A stretch of DNA of 64,000 nt, taken from the NCBI GenBank assembly GCA_007693535.1, contig REDK01000078.1, positions 1 to 64,000 on the forward strand, written 5' to 3'. The translations under genes and the position numbers were made by a program. The notes below the pieces were generated by a model. It did no database searches. It had not been told where the DNA came from and saw only the letters and a program-made list of their open reading frames with translations. This DNA is from Chromatiaceae bacterium. Lineage in GTDB: Bacteria; Pseudomonadota; Gammaproteobacteria; Chromatiales; Chromatiaceae. This document shows, piece after piece, positions 9,659 to 19,576 of this stretch; within the stretch, counting starts at the first letter, position 1; each line of letters begins with the position of its first letter.

Positions 9659-11101
9659 TCAATCCCACTGCAGGGCGCCGCCAGTCTGATACTCGGTGAC
9701 GCGGGTCTCGAAGAAGTTCTTCTCCTTCTTGAGGTCGAGCACCTCCGACATCCAGGGGAAGGGATTGACAGCGCCCGGGTATTGCTCCGGCAGGCCGATC
9801 TGGGCACAGCGGCGGTTGGCGATGAACTGCAGATACTCGGCGAACATCGGCGCATTCAGGCCCAGGACACCGCGCGGCATGGTGTCCTCCGCATAAGCGG
9901 TCTCCAGCGCCACCGCCTCGCGGATCATCGCGACGAGTTCCTGCCGGAACGCCGTGGTCCACAGGTGCGGATTCTCGATCTTGATCTGATTGATGACGTC
10001 GATGCCAAAGTTCATGTGCATCGACTCGTCGCGCAGGATGTACTGGAACTGCTCGGCGGTGCCGGTCATCTTGTTGCGCCGCCCCATGCTGAGCACCTGC
10101 ACGAAGCCAACGTAGAAGAAGATGCCCTCGAAGACGAGATAAAAGGCGATCAGCTCGCGCAGCAGTTTTTGATCGTTCTTAGGGGTGCCGGTGTGAAAAT
10201 GGGGATCGGCCAGATACTGGGTGAATGGCAGCGCCCATTCGGCCTTGCGCGCCACTGCCGGGACCTCTCGATACATGTTGAAGATCTCGCCCTCGTCCAG
10301 CCCCAGGCTTTCCACGACATACTGGTAGGCATGGGTGTGCAGGGCCTCCTCGAAGGCCTGCCGCAGCAGATACTGCCGACACTCGGGGTTGCTGATGTGG
10401 CGATAGACCGCGAGCACCAGGTTATTGGCTACTAGTGAATCGGCAGTGGCAAAGAACCCAAGGTTGCGCTTGATGATGGTGCGCTCGTCCTCGGTCAGGC
10501 CCTGAGGATCTTTCCATAACGCGATGTCCGCGTTCATGTTGACCTCCTGGGGCATCCAGTGATTGGCGCAGGCGTCGAGGTATTTCTGCCAGGCCCAGTC
10601 GTATTTGAACGGCACCAGTTGGTTGAGGTCGGCACGGCAGTTGATGATGCGCTTGTCGTCCACCCGCACGCGCCCGGCCCCCATCTCCAGGGTTTCCAGC
10701 CCAGTGGCGCCGCCAGCGCCGCCGGCAGTTGCCGCCGGCGCGCTCGCGCGCAGGGTCGGTTCGGCATCGAGATCATCGAGCAGGGCCGGCTGAACCGGCA
10801 GCGGGTTGGGGTTCACCACCGGCGCCGCCCCGGCGGTGGCCATCAGCGCGGCATTGGCAACCAGCCCCTGCCCGGGGCGGGGCGCGCCCGCGGCACTCAT
10901 CGGGCCGCGCGCAGAAGCAGTCGCGCCGGCCGGAGCACCCTGCGTGCATGGTGCCGACGCCGGATCCGCTGTGGCGGTGCGCTGCGCGGGTGCTGCCAGG
11001 ATCGAATCCGAGTCCAGACCCGCAGCGGCATCCGGGCCCGGCGCGGGGATCACGGCCGAACGCGGGCGGGCGGCAGCAAGGGGGTCATCCCAGTTCAGCA
11101 T
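9659..11101 (-). CDS. nrdB: Ribonucleoside-diphosphate reductase subunit beta
   Basis: [40 protein letters not shown] motifs; start MLNWDDP. Confidence 0.93.
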   Translation of the reverse strand: MLNWDDPLAAARPRSAVIPAPGPDAAAGLDSDSILAAPAQRTATADPASAPCTQGAPAGATASARGPMSAAGAPRPGQGLVANAALMATAGAAPVVNPNPLPVQPALLDDLDAEPTLRASAPAATAGGAGGATGLETLEMGAGRVRVDDKRIINCRADLNQLVPFKYDWAWQKYLDACANHWMPQEVNMNADIALWKDPQGLTEDERTIIKRNLGFFATADSLVANNLVLAVYRHISNPECRQYLLRQAFEEALHTHAYQYVVESLGLDEGEIFNMYREVPAVARKAEWALPFTQYLADPHFHTGTPKNDQKLLRELIAFYLVFEGIFFYVGFVQVLSMGRRNKMTGTAEQFQYILRDESMHMNFGIDVINQIKIENPHLWTTAFRQELVAMIREAVALETAYAEDTMPRGVLGLNAPMFAEYLQFIANRRCAQIGLPEQYPGAVNPFPWMSEVLDLKKEKNFFETRVTEYQTGGALQWD

Positions 11102-11112
11102 CTCGTCTCTCC

Positions 11113-11148
11113 GGTGTTGTGGTTTCCGCGGGTGTTGTGGTTGCCGCG
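11113..11148. repeat. Two tandem 18-bp repeats in the nrdB/ferredoxin intergenic region
   Basis: ggtgttgtggtttccgcg / ggtgttgtggttgccgcg (17/18). Confidence 0.85.
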
Positions 11149-11242
11149 GGTCATAGCGGTTCGGCAGGCACTGCGGGCTACAATGCGGACCCTTGGCCGT
11201 TGCGCCCCGCCCGTTCAGTACGCATCTCAGAACGCATCGCTT

Positions 11243-11509
11243 ATGATCAAGAAACTCGACGTCGACCAACCCTCCTGCATCGGCTGCGGCACCTGCTGGG
11301 TGTCTAATCCGACGCTGTTTCGGGAGGATCGCCCGAACGGTGAACTGAAGGCCGCGGCCACCGGGCAGATCATCGATGACGCTGCCCGTCTGCGACTGAT
11401 TGCCGAGGGTTGTCCGACCCTGTCGATCTACCTGATCGACGAGGCCGAGCAGATCATCTATCCCACTGCCGAGCAGCGCGCCGCCCGCGATCAGGCCGCC
11501 GAATGGTGA
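11243..11509 (+). CDS. 4Fe-4S ferredoxin
   Basis: [15 protein letters not shown]...EGCPTLSI. Confidence 0.8.
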   Translation: MIKKLDVDQPSCIGCGTCWVSNPTLFREDRPNGELKAAATGQIIDDAARLRLIAEGCPTLSIYLIDEAEQIIYPTAEQRAARDQAAEW

Positions 11510-11605
11510 GTCGATCCGGGTCGTCAGGGCTCATCGCGGCCTGGCTGCTCCATCCTGATTGACCCTGGCGGCCTGCTCAGCACCGTCGGCGGCAGGCTGG
11601 CCGGT

Positions 11606-12703
11606 TCAGGGCAGCACGAATTCTTCTGGATCAGCCGCTGTCGGTTGGGTCTGCGCTGCCTCCCCGGGTCCAGTCTTCCCACGGGTCTCCCCGCGGGCGC
11701 CGCGGACATTCCCCGGGGCATCCGCGGGCGGATGCTCCCGATCGTCTCGAACATGCGGTGGCGGAGGTGCATCAGGTGCTGTCGTCGACCCTACGGGCTC
11801 CGCCCCATTCGTCGCTGCTGATCCGGCTGCTGGTTCTCGTTCTGGTTCCGGTTCTGGTCGGGGACCGGGCGCAGCGACGGCTGCCGGCTCCGGTTGCGGC
11901 TCCTGTTCCGGTTCGGAATCCGGCACGGGTTCCTGCGGCGGAAACAGTTCCGGGTTCAGGATCTCGGCCAATTGTGCATAAGGGATCAGCACCTGATGAA
12001 AGCCGATGGCGAAGGGGCCGATCTGATATTGCTCGAACGTGACCTGCAGCCCTTCGGCAAGTGGCAGTAGTACCCGATAGTTGTCTGCCACCGGCGCGGT
12101 CCCTTCGCGCAGCCACGCGTCGTCTTCGGAGAAGGCGACGCGCCCGGTCAGGTCGGAGAAACACGCCTCCGCCAGGGCCGTCACCCAATCTGCGTCCGCT
12201 CGAAACAGCTGGGCCGGCGGCACGCGTTCTCCAGTGGCTTTCGAAAACACCAGTGGAACATGGGCGGTCCCGCCGTGGGCACCGCCGCTGTAGTGATAAA
12301 AGGATAGCCCGACCGACCAGAATCGCTCGCTGGTATAAACCGGATCGTATTGGATCTGCAGTTGCCAGGGCGCCCCCTCGTGATCTCCCTCGGAGGTGAC
12401 GAACTCTCGATAGTCGCGCCGAAATCCGCCCAAGATATCGTCGATATGAGCAGCGATCGCCGCATTGGCCTCCTGTACCGCTGGTTCATTGCCCGGCAAC
12501 CGCGGGTAGACCACGTCGATCTTGAGCGTCGGACGGGTCTCACTCATCCGCACTTCACGCCCATCCTTACTGATTACCTGAGTCAATCCGGCACGCGCAT
12601 CCGTGACCAGCGCCGCGTCCGGAATCTCGGCGATCACTGGTAGCGCGATGGTCAGCAGGACCAGCATCAGCGCGGTTGTTAACGGGTGCGATTGCATCGG
12701 CAT
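11606..12703 (-). CDS. DUF3298/RsiV-like secreted protein with Pro/Glu-rich C-terminal tail
   Basis: Signal peptide; VGLSFYHYSGGAHGGTAHVPLVFSKATGERVPPAQLF; PEPEPEREP repeats. Confidence 0.65.
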   Translation of the reverse strand: MPMQSHPLTTALMLVLLTIALPVIAEIPDAALVTDARAGLTQVISKDGREVRMSETRPTLKIDVVYPRLPGNEPAVQEANAAIAAHIDDILGGFRRDYREFVTSEGDHEGAPWQLQIQYDPVYTSERFWSVGLSFYHYSGGAHGGTAHVPLVFSKATGERVPPAQLFRADADWVTALAEACFSDLTGRVAFSEDDAWLREGTAPVADNYRVLLPLAEGLQVTFEQYQIGPFAIGFHQVLIPYAQLAEILNPELFPPQEPVPDSEPEQEPQPEPAAVAAPGPRPEPEPEREPAAGSAATNGAEPVGSTTAPDAPPPPHVRDDREHPPADAPGNVRGARGETRGKTGPGEAAQTQPTAADPEEFVLP

Positions 12704-12766
12704 AGACCTTTATTACTGGCTTAGATCGATCGGGCTTAGGCCGGGATGACAGCGATACCGTTAGAC

Positions 12767-13357
12767 TCAGGACAAGTCGCGGTCGCTGCGGCTGGCATGG
12801 TCGCGCGGTGATGCCCGCCGCGGCACCGCGCCACGTGCGCGTGATGCGGGCGGGGCATCCGGCGGGTTGTGCATGTCAATGGCTCCACGCTGGGCCGGCC
12901 CGGTGCGCAGATCAGCCATCGCGACCAGCCAGTAGGCGAGCCCCAGCCCCAGCAACAACGCACCCATGCCGATCAGTTCACCTTGGGCGTAGTCGTCCAT
13001 CACGATGATCTTGCGCGCCACCGCCATCATGGCAGTGGCCAGCACCAGCTTCAGCGGGAAGACGTCGGTGCGGATATAGAGGGTGATATTGGCGAAGATC
13101 TCGTAGGCGATCAGCACCGCGAGGAAGGCGCCGAAGGTCTGGACGATGTTTGGGATGATGAACCATGGTTCCGATACCAGGTGCTTGTACACCGTCATGA
13201 CGACGCTGGCGACCCCCTCAAGGATTACCACAACCATGGTGATGGCCAGCGCATAGGCAGCCATCCGCAGGATCCAGTGCAGCAGCCGTAGGAGCCGGTC
13301 CGGCCCCCGCATCGGCAATTCTTCATGGCCCATATCGGAACTCACTACCACCCCCAC
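12767..13357 (-). CDS. Phosphate-starvation-inducible PsiE family protein
   Basis: Four TM segments with VIAYEIFANITLYIRTDVFPLKLVLATAMMAVARKIIVMD. Confidence 0.75.
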   Translation of the reverse strand: MGVVVSSDMGHEELPMRGPDRLLRLLHWILRMAAYALAITMVVVILEGVASVVMTVYKHLVSEPWFIIPNIVQTFGAFLAVLIAYEIFANITLYIRTDVFPLKLVLATAMMAVARKIIVMDDYAQGELIGMGALLLGLGLAYWLVAMADLRTGPAQRGAIDMHNPPDAPPASRARGAVPRRASPRDHASRSDRDLS

Positions 13358-13360
13358 CCG

Positions 13361-16321
13361 CTACTGGCAACTCTCGCAGCCGGGATCTAGCAGGGAGCAG
13401 GCCGCCGCCGGCTCGGCAGTCTGCAGGGCGTCACCGTTGGTACGGCCCCGTCCACCGCCATAATCGCCCCCCACCGCAGCGAGCCGGTTGGCCCGGCTGG
13501 CATCGGCCATGGTGGACTTCTCGACGTGGGTCGCCCCTTGGGAGCGCAGATAGTAACTCGTCTTCAGCCCCCGCACCCAGGCCAACTTGTAAAGGTTGTC
13601 GAGCTTGCGGCCGTTGGGTTCGCGCAGATAGAGGTTGAGGCTCTGTGCCTGATCCAGCCATTTCTGCCGGCGGCTGCCGGCCTCCACCAGCCAGCGCGGA
13701 TCGATCTCGAAGGCAGTGGCATACAGGGCTTTGAGTTCGTCGGGGATGCGGTCGATCTGCTGCACCGAGCCGTCGTAGTACTTGAGATCGTTGACCATCA
13801 CTGTGTCCCACAGCCCCTGCTCCTTGAGGTCGGCCACAAGATAGGGATTGACCACCGTGAACTCTCCGGAGAGGTTGGATTTCACGAACAGGTTCTGATA
13901 GGTCGGCTCGATGGACTGACCGACGCCGACGATATTGCTGATGGTGGCAGTGGGCGCAATCGCCATGCAGTTGCTATTGCGCATGCCGACGGTCTGTACT
14001 CGCTCGCGTAGTCCCTGCCAGTCGAGGGTAGTACTAGTGTCCATCTGCAAATATCCATCGCGACCAGCAGCCAGCAGGGCAATGCTGTCGATCGGCAGGA
14101 TGCCGCGGCTCCACAGGCTGCCGTCGAAGCTGGGATAGCGCCCGCGCTCCTCGGCCAACTCGCTGCTGGTCTGGATCGTATAGTAGCTCAGCACCTCCAT
14201 GCTGTGATCGGCGAAGGCCACCGCGTCCTGACTGGCATAGGGCAGGCGCAACTGGTAAAGGGCATCCTGAAAGCCCATGATCCCGAGTCCGACCGGGCGG
14301 TGCCGTAGGTTCGACTTGCGTGCTTGGGGAACATTGTAGAAGTTGTAGTCGATGACATTGTCGAGCATGCGCATCGCGGTGCGCACGGTCCGCTGCAACT
14401 TGGCGGTATCCAGCCCGCGATCGCCAACATGATTGGCAAGATTGACCGATCCCAGATTACAGACCGCGATCTCTTGGTCATTGGTATGTAGGGTGATCTC
14501 GGTGCACAGGTTGCTACTATGTACGACACCGACGTGCTGATTGGTATAGCGCAGGTTGCAAGGGTCCTTGAAGGTGATCCAAGGGTGGCCGGTCTCGAAT
14601 AGCATCGCCAGCATGCGCCGCCACAGATCGACCGCCTTGACCTGCTTGCTCACCTGTAATTCACCACGCGCCGCGCGTGCCTCATAGGCGACATAGGCCT
14701 GCTCGAAGGCCTGTCCAGTCAAATCGTGCAGGTCCGGGGTCTCGTCCGGGGAGAACAGGGTCCAGTCGCCTTCCTCGGCCACCCGCTTCATGAACAGGTC
14801 CGGCACCCAGTTGGCGGTGTTCATATCGTGGGTGCGGCGGCGATCATCACCGGTGTTCTTGCGTAGATCGAGGAATTCCTCAATATCGATGTGCCAGGTC
14901 TCGAGATAGGCACACACTGCGCCACGCCGCTTGCCCCCCTGGTTGACCGCCACCGCGGTGTCGTTGGCGACCTTCAGGAACGGCACCACGCCCTGGCTGC
15001 GGCCGTTGGTGCCCTTGATATGAGCACCCATGCCGCGCACCCGGGTCCAGTCGTTGCCGAGGCCGCCGGCAAACTTGCTGAGCAGGGCGTTGTCCTTGAC
15101 CGCGCTGTAGATTCCATCGAGATCGTCCGGCACCGTGGTCAGATAGCAGGAACTCAGTTGCGGACGCAGGGTGCCGGAATTGAACAGGGTCGGCGTGCTG
15201 CTCATAAAATCGAACGACGAGAGCAGCTCGTAGAATTCGATGGCCCGCTCCTCGCGGTCGATCTCGTTGATCGCCAGGCCCATCGCCACACGCATGAAGA
15301 AGGCCTGCGGCAGTTCCAACCGTATACCTGCGGCAGTATGGATGAAATAGCGGTCGTAGAGGGTCTGCAAACCGAGATAGGTGAATTGCAGGTCACGCTC
15401 AGCGTGCAGGGCCGCGCCCAGGCGGGCCAGATCGAAGCGGCTGAGTTGCGGATCGAGCAACTCCAGATCGACCCCGGTACGGACATAGGCAGCGAAGTAA
15501 TCGGCATAGCGCTCGACCAGGTCGGCCTGGGTCTCGACCCCGCTTGCCATGCCCAGCAATCCCAACGCCTCGCGCCGCAACAGGTCCAACAACAATCGCG
15601 CGGCGGCCTGGCTATAAGCAGGCTCGCGCTCGACCAGGGCGCGCGCTGCCATGACCAGTGCCTGGCCAACATCGGCCTCGTCGATCCCGTCGAAGAGGTT
15701 GCGCAGCGCATCGGCCAGGATGGCATCCGCGTCTACCCCCGTCAGGCCGCGCGCGGCCTCGTCCACCAGGCGGCGTAGGCGTTCGGTATCCAGCGGCCGG
15801 CTGCTTCCATCGGTCAGCCGCACTGTCAAAGGCTGCGCGAGTTGGGTTGGGTCGGCCTCGGCAGCTGCCGCCGCTCGCGCCGCGCGCTCGCGGGTGCGTG
15901 CCTCACGATATAGCACATAGTCGCGCGCAACCCGGTGTTCACCGGCACGCATCAGGGCCAGTTCCACTTGGTCCTGAATGTCCTCGATATGGACGGTACC
16001 CCCGCCCGGCAGCCGCCGGGTCAGGGCCGCGACCACCTGATCGGCGAGTTCTTCGACGCGCTCATGGACACGGCTGGAGGCCGCTGCCTGGCCCCCCTCG
16101 ACGGCCAGGAACGCCTTGGTCATCGCCACTTTGATCTTATTCGGATCGAAATGGGTCACCTTGCCGTTGCGGCGGATCACCTGCACCCGCCCCGGCTGCC
16201 GAGCGGCGATCTCGGGGCTGGGGGTGGTTGCCTCGGCCGCCGTTGGCGCCGGCGACGGCGTGGCGATGGCATCCTGAGGGTTTGCAAACGAGGCGTCGGC
16301 GCGGGCGTTGGCAGCGGCCAT
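13361..16321 (-). CDS. nrdA: Ribonucleoside-diphosphate reductase subunit alpha (two N-terminal ATP-cone-like domains)
   Basis: QLSSCYLTTVPDD, NLGSVNLANHV, MRNSNCMAIAPTATISNI, C-terminal CESCQ; two ATP-cone-like segments. Confidence 0.93.
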   Translation of the reverse strand: MAAANARADASFANPQDAIATPSPAPTAAEATTPSPEIAARQPGRVQVIRRNGKVTHFDPNKIKVAMTKAFLAVEGGQAAASSRVHERVEELADQVVAALTRRLPGGGTVHIEDIQDQVELALMRAGEHRVARDYVLYREARTRERAARAAAAAEADPTQLAQPLTVRLTDGSSRPLDTERLRRLVDEAARGLTGVDADAILADALRNLFDGIDEADVGQALVMAARALVEREPAYSQAAARLLLDLLRREALGLLGMASGVETQADLVERYADYFAAYVRTGVDLELLDPQLSRFDLARLGAALHAERDLQFTYLGLQTLYDRYFIHTAAGIRLELPQAFFMRVAMGLAINEIDREERAIEFYELLSSFDFMSSTPTLFNSGTLRPQLSSCYLTTVPDDLDGIYSAVKDNALLSKFAGGLGNDWTRVRGMGAHIKGTNGRSQGVVPFLKVANDTAVAVNQGGKRRGAVCAYLETWHIDIEEFLDLRKNTGDDRRRTHDMNTANWVPDLFMKRVAEEGDWTLFSPDETPDLHDLTGQAFEQAYVAYEARAARGELQVSKQVKAVDLWRRMLAMLFETGHPWITFKDPCNLRYTNQHVGVVHSSNLCTEITLHTNDQEIAVCNLGSVNLANHVGDRGLDTAKLQRTVRTAMRMLDNVIDYNFYNVPQARKSNLRHRPVGLGIMGFQDALYQLRLPYASQDAVAFADHSMEVLSYYTIQTSSELAEERGRYPSFDGSLWSRGILPIDSIALLAAGRDGYLQMDTSTTLDWQGLRERVQTVGMRNSNCMAIAPTATISNIVGVGQSIEPTYQNLFVKSNLSGEFTVVNPYLVADLKEQGLWDTVMVNDLKYYDGSVQQIDRIPDELKALYATAFEIDPRWLVEAGSRRQKWLDQAQSLNLYLREPNGRKLDNLYKLAWVRGLKTSYYLRSQGATHVEKSTMADASRANRLAAVGGDYGGGRGRTNGDALQTAEPAAACSLLDPGCESCQ

Positions 16322-16403
16322 AGGAGACTCCGGGGGTGAGGATCGAGGCCTACCGGCAAGGGCCGGGCAGCGGCCGATGTAGTGGGCGAGTCCGCCCTTG
16401 AGG

Positions 16404-16451
16404 ACACAATATATACGCCATTCAATCGGAGTCAACCACAACATATGGTTT
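16404..16451 (-). promoter_or_regulatory. Two NrdR-box-like sites 32 bp apart upstream of nrdA
   Basis: acacaatatatacgcc (16404) and ccacaacatatggttt (16436) vs acaCwAtATaTwGtgt. Confidence 0.65.
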
Positions 16452-16680
16452 CCAGTCCCTGTCGCGCTCCCGATCGCGTTAGGCCTTCCCAAGGGCCGGA
16501 ATCCCTGTCCGCACCGCGTCATCGGTCAGATGGCCAGCCGAACAGGACCGGCCTCGTCGGTCAGGATCATCACTGCGGTGCAACCCGGGCAGCTATACTC
16601 TGCGCCTGATCGCGGTCAGCGCGTCCCGACCGGCGACGCACCCACCATCGCTGCCTTGGCGGGGCGGGCGCGCGGCCTTG

Positions 16681-16835
16681 GGCGATTTTCGTCAACTTTC
16701 ATGCCATCCGACTGATCTTGATGCCCGCCTTGGCGTCGCACTGGCGGTCAGCGAGTTTGCGATGCGTCCGCCAGTCCGCCTTGAAGGCGAACGTCAATCC
16801 TGCCTGATCTGGCATGAAAATTTCCGGCGATCGCC
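16681..16835 (-). repeat. Dispersed 155-bp repeat, copy D
   Basis: Reverse-complement alignment with 43001-43155; termini ggcgat...atcgcc; TIR 20/26. Confidence 0.8.
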
Positions 16836-16922
16836 TTCACGTTGTCCCTGTCAAACCGCAGGGCAGCCATTTCGAGACAGTGCCGGCGCTGGCGACGACC
16901 AGGCCGGAAACACTGCTAATGA

Positions 16923-16946
16923 CCCGGGCCGGCAAGCCGGCCCGGG
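16923..16946. promoter_or_regulatory. Perfect inverted repeat cccgggccggc-aa-gccggcccggg upstream of cytochrome c
   Basis: 11-bp complementary arms. Confidence 0.75.
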
Positions 16947-16966
16947 CACTTCGTCTGGAGGAGACC

Positions 16967-17698
16967 ATGTATCAGATCACTCCTGCCTGCATCCTGGCGG
17001 CGGGCCTCTTGGTCGCGCCGCCGCTGTTGGCGCAGACCCCGGCCGAGGTGGCCGATCGCGAGTATGCGGACGTCATGACCCGCAGCCCCAACCTGGAAAA
17101 CGGCCGCCAGGTCTATCTGACCTGCGCGGTCTGCCATCTGCCCGAGGGTTGGGGTACCGCCGACGGGACCTATCCGCAGATCGCCGGTCAGTTGCGCACG
17201 GTGATCATCAAGCAATTGGCCGATTTCCGCGCTGGCAACCGCATCAACCCACTGATGTATCCTTTCTCGGTGCCGCAGGTGCTCGGCAACGCTCAGGATA
17301 TCGCCGATGTGGCCGCCTACGTGGCGCAACTGCCGATGACGCCTCACAACGGCCTGGGACCGGGCACCGACCTGGAGCGCGGCGCGGCCCTGTATCGCGA
17401 CAACTGTGCCGACTGCCATGGCGCGCAGGGCGAAGGGGACGACGAAGAGCACATCCCCGCGATCGCCGCACAGCATTATCTGCATCTGATGCGCCAGTTC
17501 GACAGCATCCGCAGCGGCGCGCGCACCAATGCTGACCCGGAGATGGTCGAGCAGATTCAAGGCTTTACCCCGGCAGAGCAGGCGGCGGTGCTCGACTACA
17601 CCGCACGCCTGCGCCCGCCGCCGGAGCGGCTGGCTGCCGACGGCTGGCGCAATCCGGATTTTCCGGACTTCGTCCGCGAGCGGCCGGCGCAGCCGTAG
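16967..17698 (+). CDS. Diheme cytochrome c (c4-like)
   Basis: Signal peptide; CAVCH and CADCH motifs. Confidence 0.85.
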   Translation: MYQITPACILAAGLLVAPPLLAQTPAEVADREYADVMTRSPNLENGRQVYLTCAVCHLPEGWGTADGTYPQIAGQLRTVIIKQLADFRAGNRINPLMYPFSVPQVLGNAQDIADVAAYVAQLPMTPHNGLGPGTDLERGAALYRDNCADCHGAQGEGDDEEHIPAIAAQHYLHLMRQFDSIRSGARTNADPEMVEQIQGFTPAEQAAVLDYTARLRPPPERLAADGWRNPDFPDFVRERPAQP

Positions 17699-18109
17699 GT
17701 GCCCCACTGTCAGTCAACGCCGAGGCACCCAGCCCGATCGCCCGGCTGCTGCGCGCAAGCTGATTTAGCGTCGAGGAAACGCCCGGACAGTGCTGATCGC
17801 GTTGAATAAAGCGACGCTTCTTGCCTTGTTTTTCGAGGCCTGGCTGCCTATGCTGAAGGTGCCGACGGTCGGGGGCTGTCGGTGCGGCGTGCGCCACCTT
17901 ATGAAGAGCCCCAATGTAAGAGTCCCAAGGGGGACGCCGAGCCTGTCGACACGGCCTTGACGGGTGCCATCCGGGTGCGATCAAAACAGGTGGTTACGCC
18001 GTTACGCTTTGACCTCAGGGTTGTCGGCGCCATCAGCGCGTCGCGGCGCCAGTCGCTAGCGTGCTGGCTGGGTTGGCGTGCAACCCTTTTTGACGTTTGG
18101 GGGATCACA

Positions 18110-19159
18110 ATGAACGCAGCAGGGCATGGGGTCGGCCTGACCACAGACCGGATACCGGATGTGCCGCGCGCACCGCGGCTGACAGCGAACTCGGGGGCGT
18201 CGTCGCCGGGCTCGGATACGGGGCTGCAGGCTGTATCGGATACTGAACGGCAAGGGGCATACAGCCTGAACCGGCGCACCTTCGCTGCCGGACTCGGGTT
18301 GCTCTCCGGGGCACTGCTGCTCGGGCTGCCGGTACCAGCCGATGCCGCCCGGCGCATGACCCTGCAGGGCCAGGTGGTGGCCCATGTGCGACGTCTGCGC
18401 GCCCAAGGCGCCATCGCCCGGGACGAAGAGACCTCCTGGTCGGTGTATGACTTCACCGGCCGCAAGAAGCTGGTCTCCATCAACGAGGAGGCGCCACGGC
18501 AGGCCGCCAGCATGATGAAGCCCTTCGTCGCCTTGGCCTTTTTCTACACTGTCTCCGGTCGCGGCTCACCGGTCCGCTACACCAGCAGCATGCGCGACGT
18601 GATGGAGCGGATGATCCGCGTCAGCAACAACCCCGCCACCAACGAGGTCATGGAGATCGTCAGCCGCCATAATGGTGGCAATGGGCCGCGCGACGTCGAA
18701 CTGGTCCTGCGCCGCAATGCCCCGCAGATCTTCCAGCAGACCCGCATCGTGGAATACATCCCGGCGAACGGGCGGACCTACCGCAACCAGGCCTCCGCGC
18801 GTGATTACAGCCGCTTCCTCTACGCTCTCTACCACAATCAGTTTCCCTACTCCGGCGAACTGCGCGAGATCATGGGCCTGCCCAACGGCAACCGCATCAC
18901 CCGCGGCGTCCCCGGCATTCCGCAGAACACCAGGGTGATTCACAAGACCGGCTCCACTGCGCACCTGTGCGGCGATATGGGCATCGTGGAATGCGTCGAC
19001 CGCCGCGGCCGCCCGCGGCCCTACACCTTCGTCGGCATCATCGAGAAGGCGACCCGCACCGATAACTATCCGGTCTGGATCCGCGCCCGGGGAGACGCGA
19101 TCCGCTCGGTCTCCGGGGTAGTCTTCGCCTACATGCGCGATCAGCATCAGCTCGTCTGA
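18110..19159 (+). CDS. Serine hydrolase (class A beta-lactamase/PBP-like fold), possible Tat signal
   Basis: NRRTFAAGLGLLSGALLLG; SMMK (SxxK), SNN, HKTGS motifs. Confidence 0.7.
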   Translation: MNAAGHGVGLTTDRIPDVPRAPRLTANSGASSPGSDTGLQAVSDTERQGAYSLNRRTFAAGLGLLSGALLLGLPVPADAARRMTLQGQVVAHVRRLRAQGAIARDEETSWSVYDFTGRKKLVSINEEAPRQAASMMKPFVALAFFYTVSGRGSPVRYTSSMRDVMERMIRVSNNPATNEVMEIVSRHNGGNGPRDVELVLRRNAPQIFQQTRIVEYIPANGRTYRNQASARDYSRFLYALYHNQFPYSGELREIMGLPNGNRITRGVPGIPQNTRVIHKTGSTAHLCGDMGIVECVDRRGRPRPYTFVGIIEKATRTDNYPVWIRARGDAIRSVSGVVFAYMRDQHQLV

Positions 19160-19165
19160 CCGTCA

Positions 19166-19260
19166 GGCGATTGCCGAAAACCGTTATGCCAGATGACGCA
19201 GGATGGACGTTCGCCTGCAAGGAGGTGGCTGGCGGGAGCCGAGAAACGCAGCAGAAGCTG
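19166..19260 (+). repeat. Dispersed 155-bp repeat, partial copy C
   Basis: ggcgattgccgaaaaccgttatgccagatgacgcaggatggacgttcgcctgcaaggaggtggctggcggg. Confidence 0.7.
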
Positions 19261-19576
19261 CGGCATCCCACCGGTTAATGATCAGCAGGTTGCGCCCGTG
19301 CGGAGCGGTCGCCGAAGAGCGTTACCACAAGACGTGCGCAGTCGGCTCGTGGCAAGCCCCGTCAGGCGCCGCGAAGGGCCGGGGTGCCGGGTCTCTTTAC
19401 CATAAAAAACAAAATCTTGTGCAAAGCCAGTCCGGGGCAATCGAAATCTGCACAGCGCCCCTTGCAATCCGGCTCAACCTACGCTACTTTACATAATACA
19501 GGCGCTCGTCACGAGGCCTGCAACCACTGGCGGTTCGCAAGAACGCCACCCAATCCATATTGCTCGTTTGGAGGAT

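Noticed and set aside
9605-10435. 276-aa ORF on the plus strand
   Set aside because: Antisense to nrdB; long mirror ORFs are expected in GC-rich genes and the translation resembles no family.
11810-11950. Repetitive ggttctggttccggttctgg region
   Set aside because: Codes the Pro/Glu-rich tail of the DUF3298-like protein.
14891-15778. 295-aa plus-strand ORF
   Set aside because: Antisense shadow of nrdA.
16678-17535. 285-aa plus-strand ORF beginning in repeat D
   Set aside because: Out-of-frame over the cytochrome c gene; the CxxCH frame is the real one.
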